Shown one piece after another: positions 52,779 to 61,506 of a stretch of DNA of 64,000 nucleotides. Within the stretch, counting starts at the first letter, position 1. Each line of letters starts with the position of its first letter. The notes below the pieces were generated by a model, which did not search any database, was not told the DNA's origin, and saw nothing but the letters and a program-made list of their open reading frames with translations. The stretch is taken from NCBI GenBank assembly GCA_016458225.1, contig JAEMGR010000012.1:124001-188000 (forward strand), read 5' to 3'. A program made the translations under genes and the position numbers. The stretch comes from Myxococcaceae bacterium JPH2. Lineage in GTDB: Bacteria; Myxococcota; Myxococcia; Myxococcales; Myxococcaceae.

Positions 52779-53450
52779 ATGGCGATCGGCAAGGTAATCA
52801 AGGGGGATGGGACCGCGGAGCCGGCCATTCCGGCGGAGCGGCCCGTGCTGCGTCCGCCCCGCGCCGGCGTGATGAACGCCGAGGTCTTCGAGGCCCGCCA
52901 GGGCGCGCATGGCATCCTGGAAGATGCCCAGCGCGAGAAGGAGCGCATCCTCGCGGAGGCCCAGCGCGAGCGCGAGGAGACGATCGCTCGGGCTCGGGAG
53001 CAGGGCCGCCAGGAGGGGCTCGCCCAGGCCTCGGAGATCATCCTCCGCGCGAAGATGCAGGCCGGGGAGATCCTCGCCTCGCACGAGCGGGACGTCATCG
53101 AGCTGGCGCTCAAGGTGGCCCAGAAGATTCTCGGCCGCGACCTGGAGCGCGACCCGGACCTGCTGGTGGACATGTGCGCGTCCGCCATCGACAACCTGCG
53201 CAACGCCCGCTCCATGGTCCTGCGCGTCCACCCCAAGACGGCGGCCGTGCTGCGCGCCAAGAAGCCGGTGCTGATGGAGCTCATCGGCCGCGCGGTGGAC
53301 CTGGCCATCAAGGAGGACCAGGAGGTCGCTCCGGTGGGCTGCATCGTCCAGACGGAGTTCGGCACGGTGGACGCGCAGCTGCCCACCCAGTTCGAGATGC
53401 TCCAGAACATCCTCCTGCCGGACTCGGCCAAGAAGGAAGGGCCGGCCTAG
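52779..53450 (+). CDS. sctL: Type III ATPase stator SctL (FliH-like)
   Basis: The 223-residue product starts at ATG 52779 behind AAGGAG. After a Pro-rich N-terminus there is a long charged helix (LEDAQREKERILAEAQRERE, ETIARAREQGRQEGLAQASE) and then the globular FliH/SctL domain (VIELALKVAQKILGRDLERD, ALRAKKPV-like segment, VGCIVQTEFGTVDAQLPTQF). SctL dimers bind the N-terminus of SctN and link it to the SctQ ring, regulating ATP hydrolysis. The QREREE-type heptads are typical. The gene is 19 bp ahead of sctN. Confidence 0.93.
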   Translation: MAIGKVIKGDGTAEPAIPAERPVLRPPRAGVMNAEVFEARQGAHGILEDAQREKERILAEAQREREETIARAREQGRQEGLAQASEIILRAKMQAGEILASHERDVIELALKVAQKILGRDLERDPDLLVDMCASAIDNLRNARSMVLRVHPKTAAVLRAKKPVLMELIGRAVDLAIKEDQEVAPVGCIVQTEFGTVDAQLPTQFEMLQNILLPDSAKKEGPA

Positions 53451-53469
53451 GCCGGCGGAGGCGACCGTC

Positions 53470-54780
53470 ATGGCCATCGACCTGTCGCGCTACTTCGAGC
53501 TGATCAAGGACGCCTCGCTCGTACGCGTCCGTGGCCGCGTCACCGAGCTGACCGGACTGGTCATCAAGGCGAGCGTGCCCAACGTCCGCGTGGGCGAGCT
53601 GGTCCTCATCAAGAGCCGCACGCGCGGCGCCGTGAAGGCCGAGGTCGTGGGCTTCCAGGGCGATGAGGTCATGCTCATGCCCCTGGGCGAGCTGTTCGGC
53701 ATCGGGCCCGACAGCGAGGTCATCCCCACCGGGCGCCCCTTGAGCATCAAGTGCGGCGAGGGACTCCTGGGGCGCGTGCTCAACGGCATCGGCGAGCCCA
53801 TGGACGGCAGCCCCCTGCCGGAAGGGATGATTGACTGGTCCGTGGACCGCGATTGCCCGGACCCCTTCACGCGCCAGCGCATCGAGCGCCCGCTGCCCCT
53901 GGGCGTGCGCTGCATCGACGGCCTGCTCACCGTGGGCGAGGGCCAGCGCGTGGGACTCTTCGCCGGCTCCGGCGTCGGCAAGTCCACCCTCATGGGGCAG
54001 ATCGCTCGCAACACCCAAGCCGACCTCTGCGTGGTCGCGCTGATCGGCGAGCGTGGTCGCGAGGTTCGCGAGTTCATCGAAGACGCCATGGGCGAGGAGG
54101 GCATGAAGCGCTCCGTGCTCGTGTGCGCCACCTCGGACCAGCCGAGCCTCGTGCGTCTGCGCGCCGCCTACGTCGCCACCGCCATCGCCGAGTACTTCCG
54201 CGAGCGGGGCGGCAACGTGCTGTTCATGCTCGACACGGTGACGCGTCTGGCGCGTGCCCAGCGTGAGATTGGCCTCGCGGTGGGCGAGCCCCCGGCCCGC
54301 CAAGGCTACCCGCCGAGTGTGTTCTCCATGCTGCCGCGCATCCTGGAGCGCACGGGCAACTCGGAGAAGGGCAAGTGCACCGCCATCTACACCTGCCTCG
54401 TGGCCGGCGGTGACATGGAGGAGCCCATCGCGGACGAGGTTCGCGGTATTCTCGACGGTCACTTCATCCTCAACCGCGCCCTGGGCGAGCGAAACCAGTG
54501 GCCCGCCATGGACGTGCTGGCCAGCCTCAGCCGTGTGATGAGCGGCATCGTCTCCAAGGACCACAAGAAGGCGGCCGGGAAGCTGCGCGAGACGCTCGCC
54601 ACCTACGAGAAGCAGCGCGACCTCATCCTGCTGGGCGCCTACCAGTCCGGCGCCGACGCGCGCACCGACTACGCCATCGAGAAGTACGACTCCATCATCG
54701 AGTTCCTCAAGCAGGACACCCACTCGAACTCGGCCTACGAGGACACGGTGGAGCAGCTCATCCAGTTGTTCCAGGACTGA
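53470..54780 (+). CDS. sctN: Type III secretion ATPase SctN (FliI-like)
   Basis: The 436-residue product starts at ATG 53470 behind GGAGG. It has the F1-beta-like plan: N-terminal barrel (RVRGRVTELTGLVIKASVPN), Walker A AGSGVGKST (165-173), ALIGERGREVREF with catalytic Glu194, Walker B VLFMLDTVTRLA (Asp255), AQREIGLAVGEPPARQGYPP and the C-terminal chaperone-binding helices. The hexamer unfolds substrates and energises export at the base of the machine. All key residues are intact. Confidence 0.97.
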   Translation: MAIDLSRYFELIKDASLVRVRGRVTELTGLVIKASVPNVRVGELVLIKSRTRGAVKAEVVGFQGDEVMLMPLGELFGIGPDSEVIPTGRPLSIKCGEGLLGRVLNGIGEPMDGSPLPEGMIDWSVDRDCPDPFTRQRIERPLPLGVRCIDGLLTVGEGQRVGLFAGSGVGKSTLMGQIARNTQADLCVVALIGERGREVREFIEDAMGEEGMKRSVLVCATSDQPSLVRLRAAYVATAIAEYFRERGGNVLFMLDTVTRLARAQREIGLAVGEPPARQGYPPSVFSMLPRILERTGNSEKGKCTAIYTCLVAGGDMEEPIADEVRGILDGHFILNRALGERNQWPAMDVLASLSRVMSGIVSKDHKKAAGKLRETLATYEKQRDLILLGAYQSGADARTDYAIEKYDSIIEFLKQDTHSNSAYEDTVEQLIQLFQD

Positions 54781-54843
54781 GGGCCCGCCCCCGTCCACGG
54801 GGAGGCCCGCGCGCGCCGCAATCCGGGATAGGATGGGGACCCC

Positions 54844-55332
54844 ATGCCCCCGTACCGGTTGCAAGCCCTGTTGGACATGCGCTCCAAGGCCAAGGAGGAG
54901 GCGGAGCAGGCCTTCTCCGCCGCCATCAAGGTCCTGGAGAAGGAAAAGGTCGAGCAGCAGCGCCTGGAGGCAGAGCTGGAGCGCCGCAAGCGCGAGCGCA
55001 AGGCGCGCGTGACCGAGTACCTCCAGCAGGTGATGGCCAAGGGGGCCGGCATCAACGGCATGAACCTGATGAACCGGTTCGAGGAGCGCCTCAAGGACGA
55101 AGAGGCGCAGGTGGCGCTCCAGATCGATCACCAGAAGGAAGTGGTGAAGGCCGCCGAACGGGCCGTGGAGCAGCGCCGGTACGTCATGGCCGAGGCCGCC
55201 AAGGAGCTGAAGGCCATCGAGAAGAACAAGGAGACCTGGCAGAAGCAGGTCCGCGCCGAGCGCCAGCAGCGCGAGGAGCTGACGCAGGAGGAGATTGGCA
55301 ATGCCTTGTTCCTGGCACGCCAGCGCAAGTAA
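54844..55332 (+). CDS. sctO: Type III stalk protein SctO (FliJ/YscO-like)
   Basis: The 162-residue product is one long coiled-coil hairpin with almost no hydrophobic core: YRLQALLDMRSKAKEEAEQA, KEKVEQQRLEAELERRKRER, a turn around GAGINGMNLMNR, then EVVKAAERAVEQRRYVMAEA and a final charged helix. This is the FliJ/YscO form; the hairpin sits in the ATPase hexamer like the gamma subunit of F1 and contacts the export gate. The assignment rests on shape and position directly after sctN, as sequence conservation in this family is always low. Confidence 0.85.
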   Translation: MPPYRLQALLDMRSKAKEEAEQAFSAAIKVLEKEKVEQQRLEAELERRKRERKARVTEYLQQVMAKGAGINGMNLMNRFEERLKDEEAQVALQIDHQKEVVKAAERAVEQRRYVMAEAAKELKAIEKNKETWQKQVRAERQQREELTQEEIGNALFLARQRK

Positions 55333-55368
55333 CCTCCCCGCGCTCCCCTCGTACCCGGGTATGACGCC

Positions 55369-56313
55369 ATGAGCCGAGTCGACGACGATCGCGATGCAGC
55401 GAGGCTGGCCGAGCGCCTCATCCAGGAGCGCAAGCTCGCCGAGGCCAAGACCAAGAAGCGCCAGGAAGGCGAGTCCGTCTTCTCCAAGCTGGTCCAGCAG
55501 GGCCAGGCGGAGAAGGCCACTCAGACACACCAGCCTCAGGGCCTGGCCCGCGCGGTGCTCGCGCGCGCCACGCAGAGCGGGCTGACCCAGGGGAAGACCT
55601 TCGACGAGCGCGTGGCCCAGAAGCAGGCCGGCGAGTCCGAGCGCGCCAACCAGGGGGGCAAGTCCCAGACGGAGAGCACCGCCGGGCGCGAGGGCACCAG
55701 CAGCGCCAGCCAGCAGGCCTCCGCCAACGCGAGCAGCGCCGAGGCGCGCGCCGAATCCCGCCACGTCGAGTCGCGCGAGGACCGCCGCAGCACCGAGACC
55801 CGCGACGGCGACCTCTCCAAGGCCAGCGCCAGCGCCGGCCGGGCCAGCTCGGAGAAGGGCGAACTCAAGGCCGAGTCGGACTCGGGCGGGAGCAAGGGCG
55901 GTGGTGGTGGGAGCAAGGACGGCAAGAAAGAGGGCGGCGGCGAGGTGGCGGCGGGTTTCCGCTTCAACCCCGCGCTGATGGCGCCCGTGCCGGTGGCCAA
56001 GCCCAAGCCGTCCGCGGCGGGCTCGGAGCGGCTGCGCGCCATGGCGAGCGAGATCGCCCAGAAGATCGTGGAGCGCGTGCGCATCGGCACCAACGCGGCG
56101 GGCAACGCGGAGTTCCAGCTCGACCTGCGCGGCGACGTGCTCAACGGCCTGTCCATCAAGGTCAGCGCTCGCAACGGGAAGATCAGCGCGGTCTTCAGCG
56201 GCAGCGATCGCCAGGTGCTGAAGATGCTGGAGGAGCAGGGTGAAGGCCTCCGCAGCGCGCTGGGTGGCCGCGGCCTGACCCTCGAGCAGTTGAAGTTCGA
56301 GGCCAAGGCATGA
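55369..56313 (+). CDS. sctP: FliK/SctP-like length-control protein
   Basis: The 314-residue product starts at ATG 55369. Residues 1-200 are disordered, rich in Ser, Ala, Lys, Glu and Gly (ASQQASANASSAEARAESRH, a GGSKGGGGGSKDGKKEGGG-type run). The C-terminal domain (about 225-314) has FQLDLRGDVLNGLSIKVSAR, NGKISAVFSGSDRQVLKMLE and EGLRSALGGRGLTLEQLKFE, the FliK hook-length-control (Flg_hook) fold. Such proteins measure needle or hook length and trigger SctU/FlhB to switch substrates. This copy is shorter than FliK (about 400) and about the size of SctP. The gene overlaps sctQ by 4 bp. Confidence 0.85.
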   Translation: MSRVDDDRDAARLAERLIQERKLAEAKTKKRQEGESVFSKLVQQGQAEKATQTHQPQGLARAVLARATQSGLTQGKTFDERVAQKQAGESERANQGGKSQTESTAGREGTSSASQQASANASSAEARAESRHVESREDRRSTETRDGDLSKASASAGRASSEKGELKAESDSGGSKGGGGGSKDGKKEGGGEVAAGFRFNPALMAPVPVAKPKPSAAGSERLRAMASEIAQKIVERVRIGTNAAGNAEFQLDLRGDVLNGLSIKVSARNGKISAVFSGSDRQVLKMLEEQGEGLRSALGGRGLTLEQLKFEAKA

Positions 56314-57659
56314 GCATGGGCGGGCCCGACGAGGAGCCTGGAGTCAACGAGCGCACCATGCTGGTGGACCTCCGGAAGCTGCGGCCTCCGGAGAAGGCGT
56401 GGCGGCCCTTCACGTTCCAGAACCTGGAGAAGGTGTCGCGCGAGCAGGGCCTCCTGGCGGAGCGCCTGCGCTGGTTGCGGCCCGCCGAGGGGACGCTGGC
56501 GGCGGTGGCCGCGCGCCTCAAGGGCCTCTTCGACGTGGAGGTGCGCCTGTCGGTGGAGTCCGTGCAGGTGCGGCCCATGGCGGAGCTGCGCCGATTCTTG
56601 GGAGACCCCGCGTTCCTCGCGGTGCTGGCCCCGGGCGCCCTCAAGGGCCGCGCGGTGATGGAGGTCGAGCTGGCGCTGGCGCACGCGACCGTGGACCTGC
56701 TCCTGGGCGGCGCCGGTGAGACGGTGGGCCTGCGGCCGCTGTCCGACATCGAGGAGGGCGTGATGGGCTACGTCATCCTCGAGGCGCTCAAGGTGCTTTC
56801 TCCTGGGCTCCAGCCCGGTGTGCCCCGGCCTCGGCTGGATGGCATGGCGCGAGGCGTGGACGAGGTCTCCGCGCGGCTGGGCGAGGACGGCCCCATGCTG
56901 GCCGTGCACCTGCACGCGTCCCTCGGGGCGCATTCCGGGATGATTCGGTTCGTGGTGCCGTCGGCGGTGCTGGCGGCGGCCGAGCCGTCGGTGGAGAGCG
57001 AGCAGCGGCGGACCCAGGCTCGGGCGGATTGGGCGGCCCATGCCCGGCGACTGTCCACGCTGCGCGACTGGCTGCGCGCGGAGATTGGCGTGGCGGAGAT
57101 CTCCGGGCAGGACCTGGCGAGCCTCCGCATCAAGGACGTGCTGCTGGTGGACGCGCTGTCGGCGCGGCCCGACCGGGGCGAGAACGGCACCGCGGAGCTG
57201 CGGCTGGGTTCCGGACGGGCCGGGTACATGGCCGCCGAGGTCTTCCTCGAGGACGGGCAGTACCAGGCGCGCATCACGGACGTCATCCTCGGCGAGCCGG
57301 GCCATCCGCGCGCGGTGGCGGAGGCCGAGGCGAGCGCGCCGGGCGAAGAAGACGAGGACTTCACCAACCCGGAGCTGGACATGCCTCCGGAACTCGAAGG
57401 GGCGGCCTTGGACGACGTGAACAAGCCGGAGGGAAGCGACTTGCTTGGCGATGTGCCCCTGCAGGTCGCCGTGGAGCTGGCGCGGGTGCCGGTCACCGCC
57501 GAGCAGGTGGTGGGGTTGCGCTCGGGGCAGGTCATCGAGCTGCATCGCGGGCCGGGCGAGCCCGTGGAGCTGTCCGTCAACGGCAAGGTCGTGGCGCGCG
57601 GCGAGCTGGTGGAGATGGAGGGCCAGCTTGGCGTGCGGATCCTCTCCCTGGCGGGGTGA
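56310..57659 (+). CDS. sctQ: Type III C-ring/sorting-platform protein SctQ
   Basis: The 449-residue product overlaps the SctP stop (ATGA). The N-terminal half is FliM/YscQ-like (RPFTFQNLEKVSREQGLLAE, VDLLLGGAGETVGLRPLSDI, EEGVMGYVILEALKVLSPGL). The last 70 residues are a SpoA domain (VPLQVAVELARVPVTAEQVV, LSVNGKVVARGELVEMEGQL), which packs into the cytoplasmic ring. An acidic linker lies between (EEDEDFTNPELDMPPELEGA). An internal translation start giving a free SpoA fragment, as in other SctQ genes, would be possible but is not obvious. It connects SctL/SctN to the export gate. Confidence 0.92.
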   Translation: MSMGGPDEEPGVNERTMLVDLRKLRPPEKAWRPFTFQNLEKVSREQGLLAERLRWLRPAEGTLAAVAARLKGLFDVEVRLSVESVQVRPMAELRRFLGDPAFLAVLAPGALKGRAVMEVELALAHATVDLLLGGAGETVGLRPLSDIEEGVMGYVILEALKVLSPGLQPGVPRPRLDGMARGVDEVSARLGEDGPMLAVHLHASLGAHSGMIRFVVPSAVLAAAEPSVESEQRRTQARADWAAHARRLSTLRDWLRAEIGVAEISGQDLASLRIKDVLLVDALSARPDRGENGTAELRLGSGRAGYMAAEVFLEDGQYQARITDVILGEPGHPRAVAEAEASAPGEEDEDFTNPELDMPPELEGAALDDVNKPEGSDLLGDVPLQVAVELARVPVTAEQVVGLRSGQVIELHRGPGEPVELSVNGKVVARGELVEMEGQLGVRILSLAG

Positions 57660-57753
57660 GCCCGGTGGACCCGGGCAGGCGGCCAGGACTGCTCGGGAAG
57701 GGTGGGGGACCGTGGCGGTCCGTCGTCCGGTGAACTAGGCTCGCCCCCCAGCC

Positions 57754-58434
57754 ATGGCAGTGTTCCGTCTCTTCTTGTCGCGCCTGTCGCTCGGCGCCGC
57801 GCTGGTGCTCGCTCCGTCGGGTGTGCTGGCTCAGGCTCCCGCCCCAGGCGCATCCGCGGCCCGACCCTCGGTTCCCGCTCCTGTTCCCACCGCGGTCGCG
57901 GATGCCGGCGTCGGCGAGGCCCGTGCGTTGGCAACCTCCCCGGTGGCGTCGCCCTCGACGACGGACGGGGCGAACTCAGCGGCGGCTCGGCAGGCGGAGC
58001 TGGCCCAGGAGCTGGGCACGGGCGCTCCCGCGGGCATGAGCGAGGAGCCCGAGAGCCTCGCCTGGACGCTGGTGCGCACGCTGGCCGTGCTGGGTGCGGT
58101 GGTGGCGTCCATCTACCTGACGCTGAACGTGGGCCTGCGCCGGCTGATGGGCCTGCAGGGCGTGCCCATGGGGCGTCCCTCGGTCATCTTAGTGCTGGAG
58201 CGCGTCCCGTTGGATCAGCGCCGCACGCTGTTCGTGGTGAAGGCCGCGGACGAATACCTGCTCGTGGGCGGCGGAGGCGGCGAGAGCGGCCTCCAGTTGT
58301 TGTCGAAGTTGGACCGGGAGGCCGTGGAGCGCATCCGCGCCGAGCGCCCGCCCTCCAACGTGGTGTCCCTGAGTCCCTTCCTCCAGAAGCTCCTCTCCCG
58401 CCGGACCGGTGGCTCGACGCCGCCGGGAGTCTGA
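57754..58434 (+). CDS. FliO-like export-gate assembly protein
   Basis: The 226-residue product has a signal peptide (LGAALVLAPSGVLAQAPA), a Pro/Ala/Val-rich periplasmic segment, one transmembrane helix (VRTLAVLGAVVASIYLTLNV, about 108-127) and a cytoplasmic beta domain, VILVLERVPLDQRRTLFVVK then AADEYLLVGG, that matches the FliO core L-x-L-G-x-x-R-x-x-x-x-V-x-x-x-x-x-x-L-L-[L/V]-G. FliO helps assemble the FliP pore in flagella and is normally missing from injectisomes. It lies directly before sctR as fliO precedes fliP. The start ATG 57754 has only a weak ribosome site. Confidence 0.8.
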   Translation: MAVFRLFLSRLSLGAALVLAPSGVLAQAPAPGASAARPSVPAPVPTAVADAGVGEARALATSPVASPSTTDGANSAAARQAELAQELGTGAPAGMSEEPESLAWTLVRTLAVLGAVVASIYLTLNVGLRRLMGLQGVPMGRPSVILVLERVPLDQRRTLFVVKAADEYLLVGGGGGESGLQLLSKLDREAVERIRAERPPSNVVSLSPFLQKLLSRRTGGSTPPGV

Positions 58435-58444
58435 AGGTCGTCAC

Positions 58445-59275
58445 GTGAACTCCTCGTCGCCCGCAGCCCGCCGTGTCTCCCGCGTCTCGCCGTGGCTGTT
58501 CGCGGCCGCTGTCTCGCTGCACCCCCTCGTCGCGCTGGCGGCCAAGAAGCCCGGGGGAGGACCGGTGGTGCCGGACCACGTCGTCAACGAGACAGTGAGC
58601 TCCGACTCGTTCACGTCGCGCCCGCTCATCCTCGTCCTGGCGCTCGCGGCGCTGTCGCTGGTGCCGTTCGCGCTGATGATGGTCACCAGCTTCGTGAAGA
58701 TTTCGGTGGTGCTCTCCATCGTCCGCTCGGCGCTCGGCACCCAGCAGATTCCGCCCACCCAGGTCATCACCGGCCTGGCGGTCATCCTCACCGTCTACAT
58801 CATGGCCCCCGTGGGACAGGAGATGTACCGGGCGGGTGGCGTGGACATCTGGGCGCGCGGCCCCGGAGTGTTCTCGTCGGAGACGGTGGGCACCATGCTC
58901 AGCGCGGCCGACCGCTCGAAGGAGCCCCTGCGCGACTTTCTCTTGAAGAAAGTCACGCTGAAGGACCGCACGCTCTTCTACAGCCTCGCCAAGAAGATGC
59001 GCAAAGAGGAGGATCGCCAGGACGTCCAGGAGAAGGACTTCATGGTCATCGTCCCGGCCTTCGTCGTCTCCGAGCTGAAGGAGTCCTTCCAGATCGGCTT
59101 CCTGCTCTTCGTGCCGTTCATCGTCATCGACATGGTGGTGGCCAACATCCTGCTCGCCCTGGGCATGCACATGCTCTCGCCGACCACCATCTCCATGCCC
59201 TTCAAGCTGTTGCTCTTCGTGCTCGTGGATGGCTGGTACCTCATCGCCAAGGGCCTGGTCATCGGCTACCTGTAA
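58445..59275 (+). CDS. sctR: Export-gate protein SctR (FliP-like)
   Basis: The 276-residue product starts at GTG 58445 behind GAAGG. It has four transmembrane helices and the FliP signature blocks VPFALMMVTSFVKISVVLSI, ALGTQQIPPTQVITGLAVIL and ELKESFQIGFLLFVPFIVID, then MHMLSPTTISMPFKLLLFVL. Five copies would form the core of the export pore. An N-terminal signal peptide (SPWLFAAAVSLHPLVALAAK) precedes the first helix. Cleaved signals are a trait of flagellar FliP and absent from most injectisome SctR proteins, which fits the adjacent FliO-like gene. Confidence 0.96.
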   Translation: MNSSSPAARRVSRVSPWLFAAAVSLHPLVALAAKKPGGGPVVPDHVVNETVSSDSFTSRPLILVLALAALSLVPFALMMVTSFVKISVVLSIVRSALGTQQIPPTQVITGLAVILTVYIMAPVGQEMYRAGGVDIWARGPGVFSSETVGTMLSAADRSKEPLRDFLLKKVTLKDRTLFYSLAKKMRKEEDRQDVQEKDFMVIVPAFVVSELKESFQIGFLLFVPFIVIDMVVANILLALGMHMLSPTTISMPFKLLLFVLVDGWYLIAKGLVIGYL

Positions 59276-59290
59276 GGAGCACTCGCCCCC

Positions 59291-59557
59291 ATGAATCAGC
59301 TCACGGTCGTCACCCAGGAGGCGCTGTTCCTGGTGCTCGTCGTCTCGGCGCCGCCGGTGCTCATCAGCTTGCTGGTGGGCTTCCTCATCTCGCTGTTCCA
59401 GGCCACCACGCAGATCCAAGAGCAGACGCTCACGTTCGCGCCCAAGGTCATCATCGTCTTCGGGGTGCTGGCGATGACGGGGCCGTGGATTGGCAGTCAG
59501 CTGCTGCGCTTCACGTTCCACGTGTTTGACCGGTTCCCGGCCCTCATTTCTCGATGA
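59291..59557 (+). CDS. sctS: Export-gate protein SctS (FliQ-like)
   Basis: The 88-residue product, behind AAGGAG, consists of two long membrane helices (EALFLVLVVSAPPVLISLLV and KVIIVFGVLAMTGPWIGSQL) joined by the cytoplasmic loop FQATTQIQEQTLTFAPK, the conserved FliQ/SctS signature. Four copies complete the export pore around SctR/SctT. The length is standard (86-90). Its stop overlaps the sctT start by 4 bp. Confidence 0.97.
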   Translation: MNQLTVVTQEALFLVLVVSAPPVLISLLVGFLISLFQATTQIQEQTLTFAPKVIIVFGVLAMTGPWIGSQLLRFTFHVFDRFPALISR

Positions 59558-60372
59558 ACGTCGCGGAAGCCCTCGCCCAGCTCAGCGGGCGCACCAACCT
59601 CTCGCTCGTCATCTTCACGGTGGCGTTGGTGATGTGCCGGGTGATGCCCGTGCTCATCTTCAGCCCCTTCCTGGGCGGGGAAATCGTCCCGTCCGAAGTG
59701 AAGATGGGCGTGGGCCTCTTGCTCGCCGTGGTGCTCTTCCCGGTGGCCAGCGAGGGCATGCAGAACATCCCCGTGCGCGCGCTGCCGTACATGGCGCTGC
59801 TGATCAAAGAGGTCTTCCTCGGCACGGCGCTGGCGTTCATCGTCAACACCGTCTTCGACGCGGCCCGAGTCGCGGGGACGCTCGCGGACACGATGGCGGG
59901 CAGCAACAACGCGCAGCTCTACGTGCCGCAGCTCGGGCAGCAGGTCTCGCTCTTCTCCAGCCTCAACGTGCAGCTCTCCGTGGTGCTTTTCCTCACCTTG
60001 GATGGCCACCACATGGTCATCCGGGCGCTGGCGGAGAGCTTCATGACGGTGCCGCTGCATGGCTTCCCGCACTTCAGCCACGGCTTCTGGCCGTTCTTCG
60101 ACCTCATCATCCGCGTGTTCGCGGACCTGCTGCGGGTGAGCCTCGCGCTGGCCGCGCCGTCCATGCTGGCCACGTTCCTGACGGACCTGGCGCTGGGGGC
60201 CATCAACCGCGTGGCGCCGCAGATCCAGGTCTTCTTCATCTCCATGTCCATCAAGCCGCTGGTGGGCGTGCTCATCGCGTTCATCGCCATCCAGCTCGTC
60301 ATCGAGCGGATGCAGACGGAGATGGCCGGCATGCTGCGCATGCTGCAGGACGCCATCCGGCTGCTCGCCTAG
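59554..60372 (+). CDS. sctT: Export-gate protein SctT (FliR-like)
   Basis: The 272-residue product overlaps sctS (ATGA). It has six or so membrane helices: LVIFTVALVMCRVMPVLIFS, PSEVKMGVGLLLAVVLFPVA, LIKEVFLGTALAFIVNTVFD, LNVQLSVVLFLTLDGHHMVI, ADLLRVSLALAAPSMLATFL and the NRVAPQIQVFFISMSIKPLV block typical of FliR/SctT. It closes the export pore. The length is near the FliR average (260). It lies 20 bp before sctU. Confidence 0.96.
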   Translation: MNVAEALAQLSGRTNLSLVIFTVALVMCRVMPVLIFSPFLGGEIVPSEVKMGVGLLLAVVLFPVASEGMQNIPVRALPYMALLIKEVFLGTALAFIVNTVFDAARVAGTLADTMAGSNNAQLYVPQLGQQVSLFSSLNVQLSVVLFLTLDGHHMVIRALAESFMTVPLHGFPHFSHGFWPFFDLIIRVFADLLRVSLALAAPSMLATFLTDLALGAINRVAPQIQVFFISMSIKPLVGVLIAFIAIQLVIERMQTEMAGMLRMLQDAIRLLA

Positions 60373-60392
60373 GCGCTCCCGAGGGCTCTTCC

Positions 60393-61466
60393 ATGTCCGA
60401 CGAGAGTGGCGACAAAACAGAAGAACCGTCGCAAAAGAAGCTCGATGACGCGCGCAAGAAGGGGCAGGTCTGGAAGAGCAAGGACCTGACGGGCGTGGCC
60501 GTGTTCATCGCGGGCCTGGGCATCGTGAAGGGCACGTGGAGCACGGTGGAGCAAGAGGTCACCGCGCTGTTCCACTTCACGTTCGAGCACATCGCGCATC
60601 CCGAGACGCTGGCCGAGGCGACCTCGCAGTCCCTTTACCTGGCGGTGCGGACGTTGCTGCTGCTCACCGTCCCGGTGGCGGGGGGCGCGGCGGTGATGGG
60701 GGGGCTGCTGGAGTTTCTCCAGGTGGGCTCGCTCTTCACCATGGATCCGCTGATCCCCAAGTTCGACAAGCTCAACCCGCTGGCCGGCTTGAAGAACATG
60801 TTCAACAAGAAGGCCATCGTCGAGCTGCTCAAGAACCTCATCAAGATCAGCGTCGCGGCCTACGTCGTCTATGGCGTCGTGCGCGACGCGATGCCCATGG
60901 TGGTGGAGACGGTGCGTCAGGACACGCGCGCCATCATGGGCATCATGGGCGAGCTGGTGTACCGGGTCTGCGTCCGCATCGGCCTCCTGTTCCTCCTCTT
61001 CGGCATCTTCGACATCTGGTGGCAGCGCAAGTCCTTCATGAAGGACATGATGATGACGAAGGAGGAGGTGAAGAAGGAGTACAAGGAGAGCGAGGGCGAC
61101 CCCCATCACAAGGCCAAGCGCAAGGAACTCCATCAGGAAATCATGGAGGGCGCGCAGATGGAGGCCGTGAAGGACGCGGACGTCATCGTGACCAACCCGG
61201 ACCACGTCGCCGTGGCGCTCAAGTACGACCGGGATGCGGACGGCGCGCCCCGGGTGCTGGCCAAGGGCATGGACTCGCGGGCCGAGCGCATCAAGGCCAT
61301 TGCCCGCGACGCGGACGTGCCCGCCCTGCGCAACGTTCCCCTGGCCCACGCGCTCCTGCGCGTGGAGGTGGGCCATGAGGTCCCCGAGGAGCTGTATGAC
61401 GCGGTGGCCGAGGTCCTCAACTTCGTCTACGGGCTGAAGAACCCGCCGCCGGCCGCGCGCGCGTGA
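60393..61466 (+). CDS. sctU: Export-apparatus switch protein SctU (FlhB-like) with NPDH site
   Basis: The 357-residue product starts at ATG 60393 behind GAGGG. DKTEEPSQKKLDDARKKGQV at the N-terminus, four membrane helices (about 35-55, 88-108, 145-165, 190-210) and the linker RKSFMKDMMMTKEEVKKEYK are classic. The autocleavage site reads NPDH (Asn268-Pro-Asp-His271; context VIVTNPDHVAVALKYD) instead of NPTH. Asn and Pro, needed for cleavage chemistry, are kept; Thr to Asp may change cleavage rate or switching (inference). The C-terminal cytoplasmic domain is complete (ALLRVEVGHEVPEELYDAVA) and is duplicated as a separate gene 40 bp downstream. Confidence 0.96.
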   Translation: MSDESGDKTEEPSQKKLDDARKKGQVWKSKDLTGVAVFIAGLGIVKGTWSTVEQEVTALFHFTFEHIAHPETLAEATSQSLYLAVRTLLLLTVPVAGGAAVMGGLLEFLQVGSLFTMDPLIPKFDKLNPLAGLKNMFNKKAIVELLKNLIKISVAAYVVYGVVRDAMPMVVETVRQDTRAIMGIMGELVYRVCVRIGLLFLLFGIFDIWWQRKSFMKDMMMTKEEVKKEYKESEGDPHHKAKRKELHQEIMEGAQMEAVKDADVIVTNPDHVAVALKYDRDADGAPRVLAKGMDSRAERIKAIARDADVPALRNVPLAHALLRVEVGHEVPEELYDAVAEVLNFVYGLKNPPPAARA

Positions 61467-61506
61467 GTGGCCATGCGGCTATCATCGCCATCCGGAAGAG
61501 GGCGCC

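Noticed and set aside
53308-55764. 818-codon open frame on the minus strand
   Set aside because: It is antisense to sctN, sctO and part of sctP. It is rich in Gly/Leu/His/Ala without membrane or domain pattern.
59490-60392. Upstream extension of the sctU frame
   Set aside because: It runs through sctT in another frame. SctU begins at 60393 with the conserved DKTEEPSQKK N-terminus.
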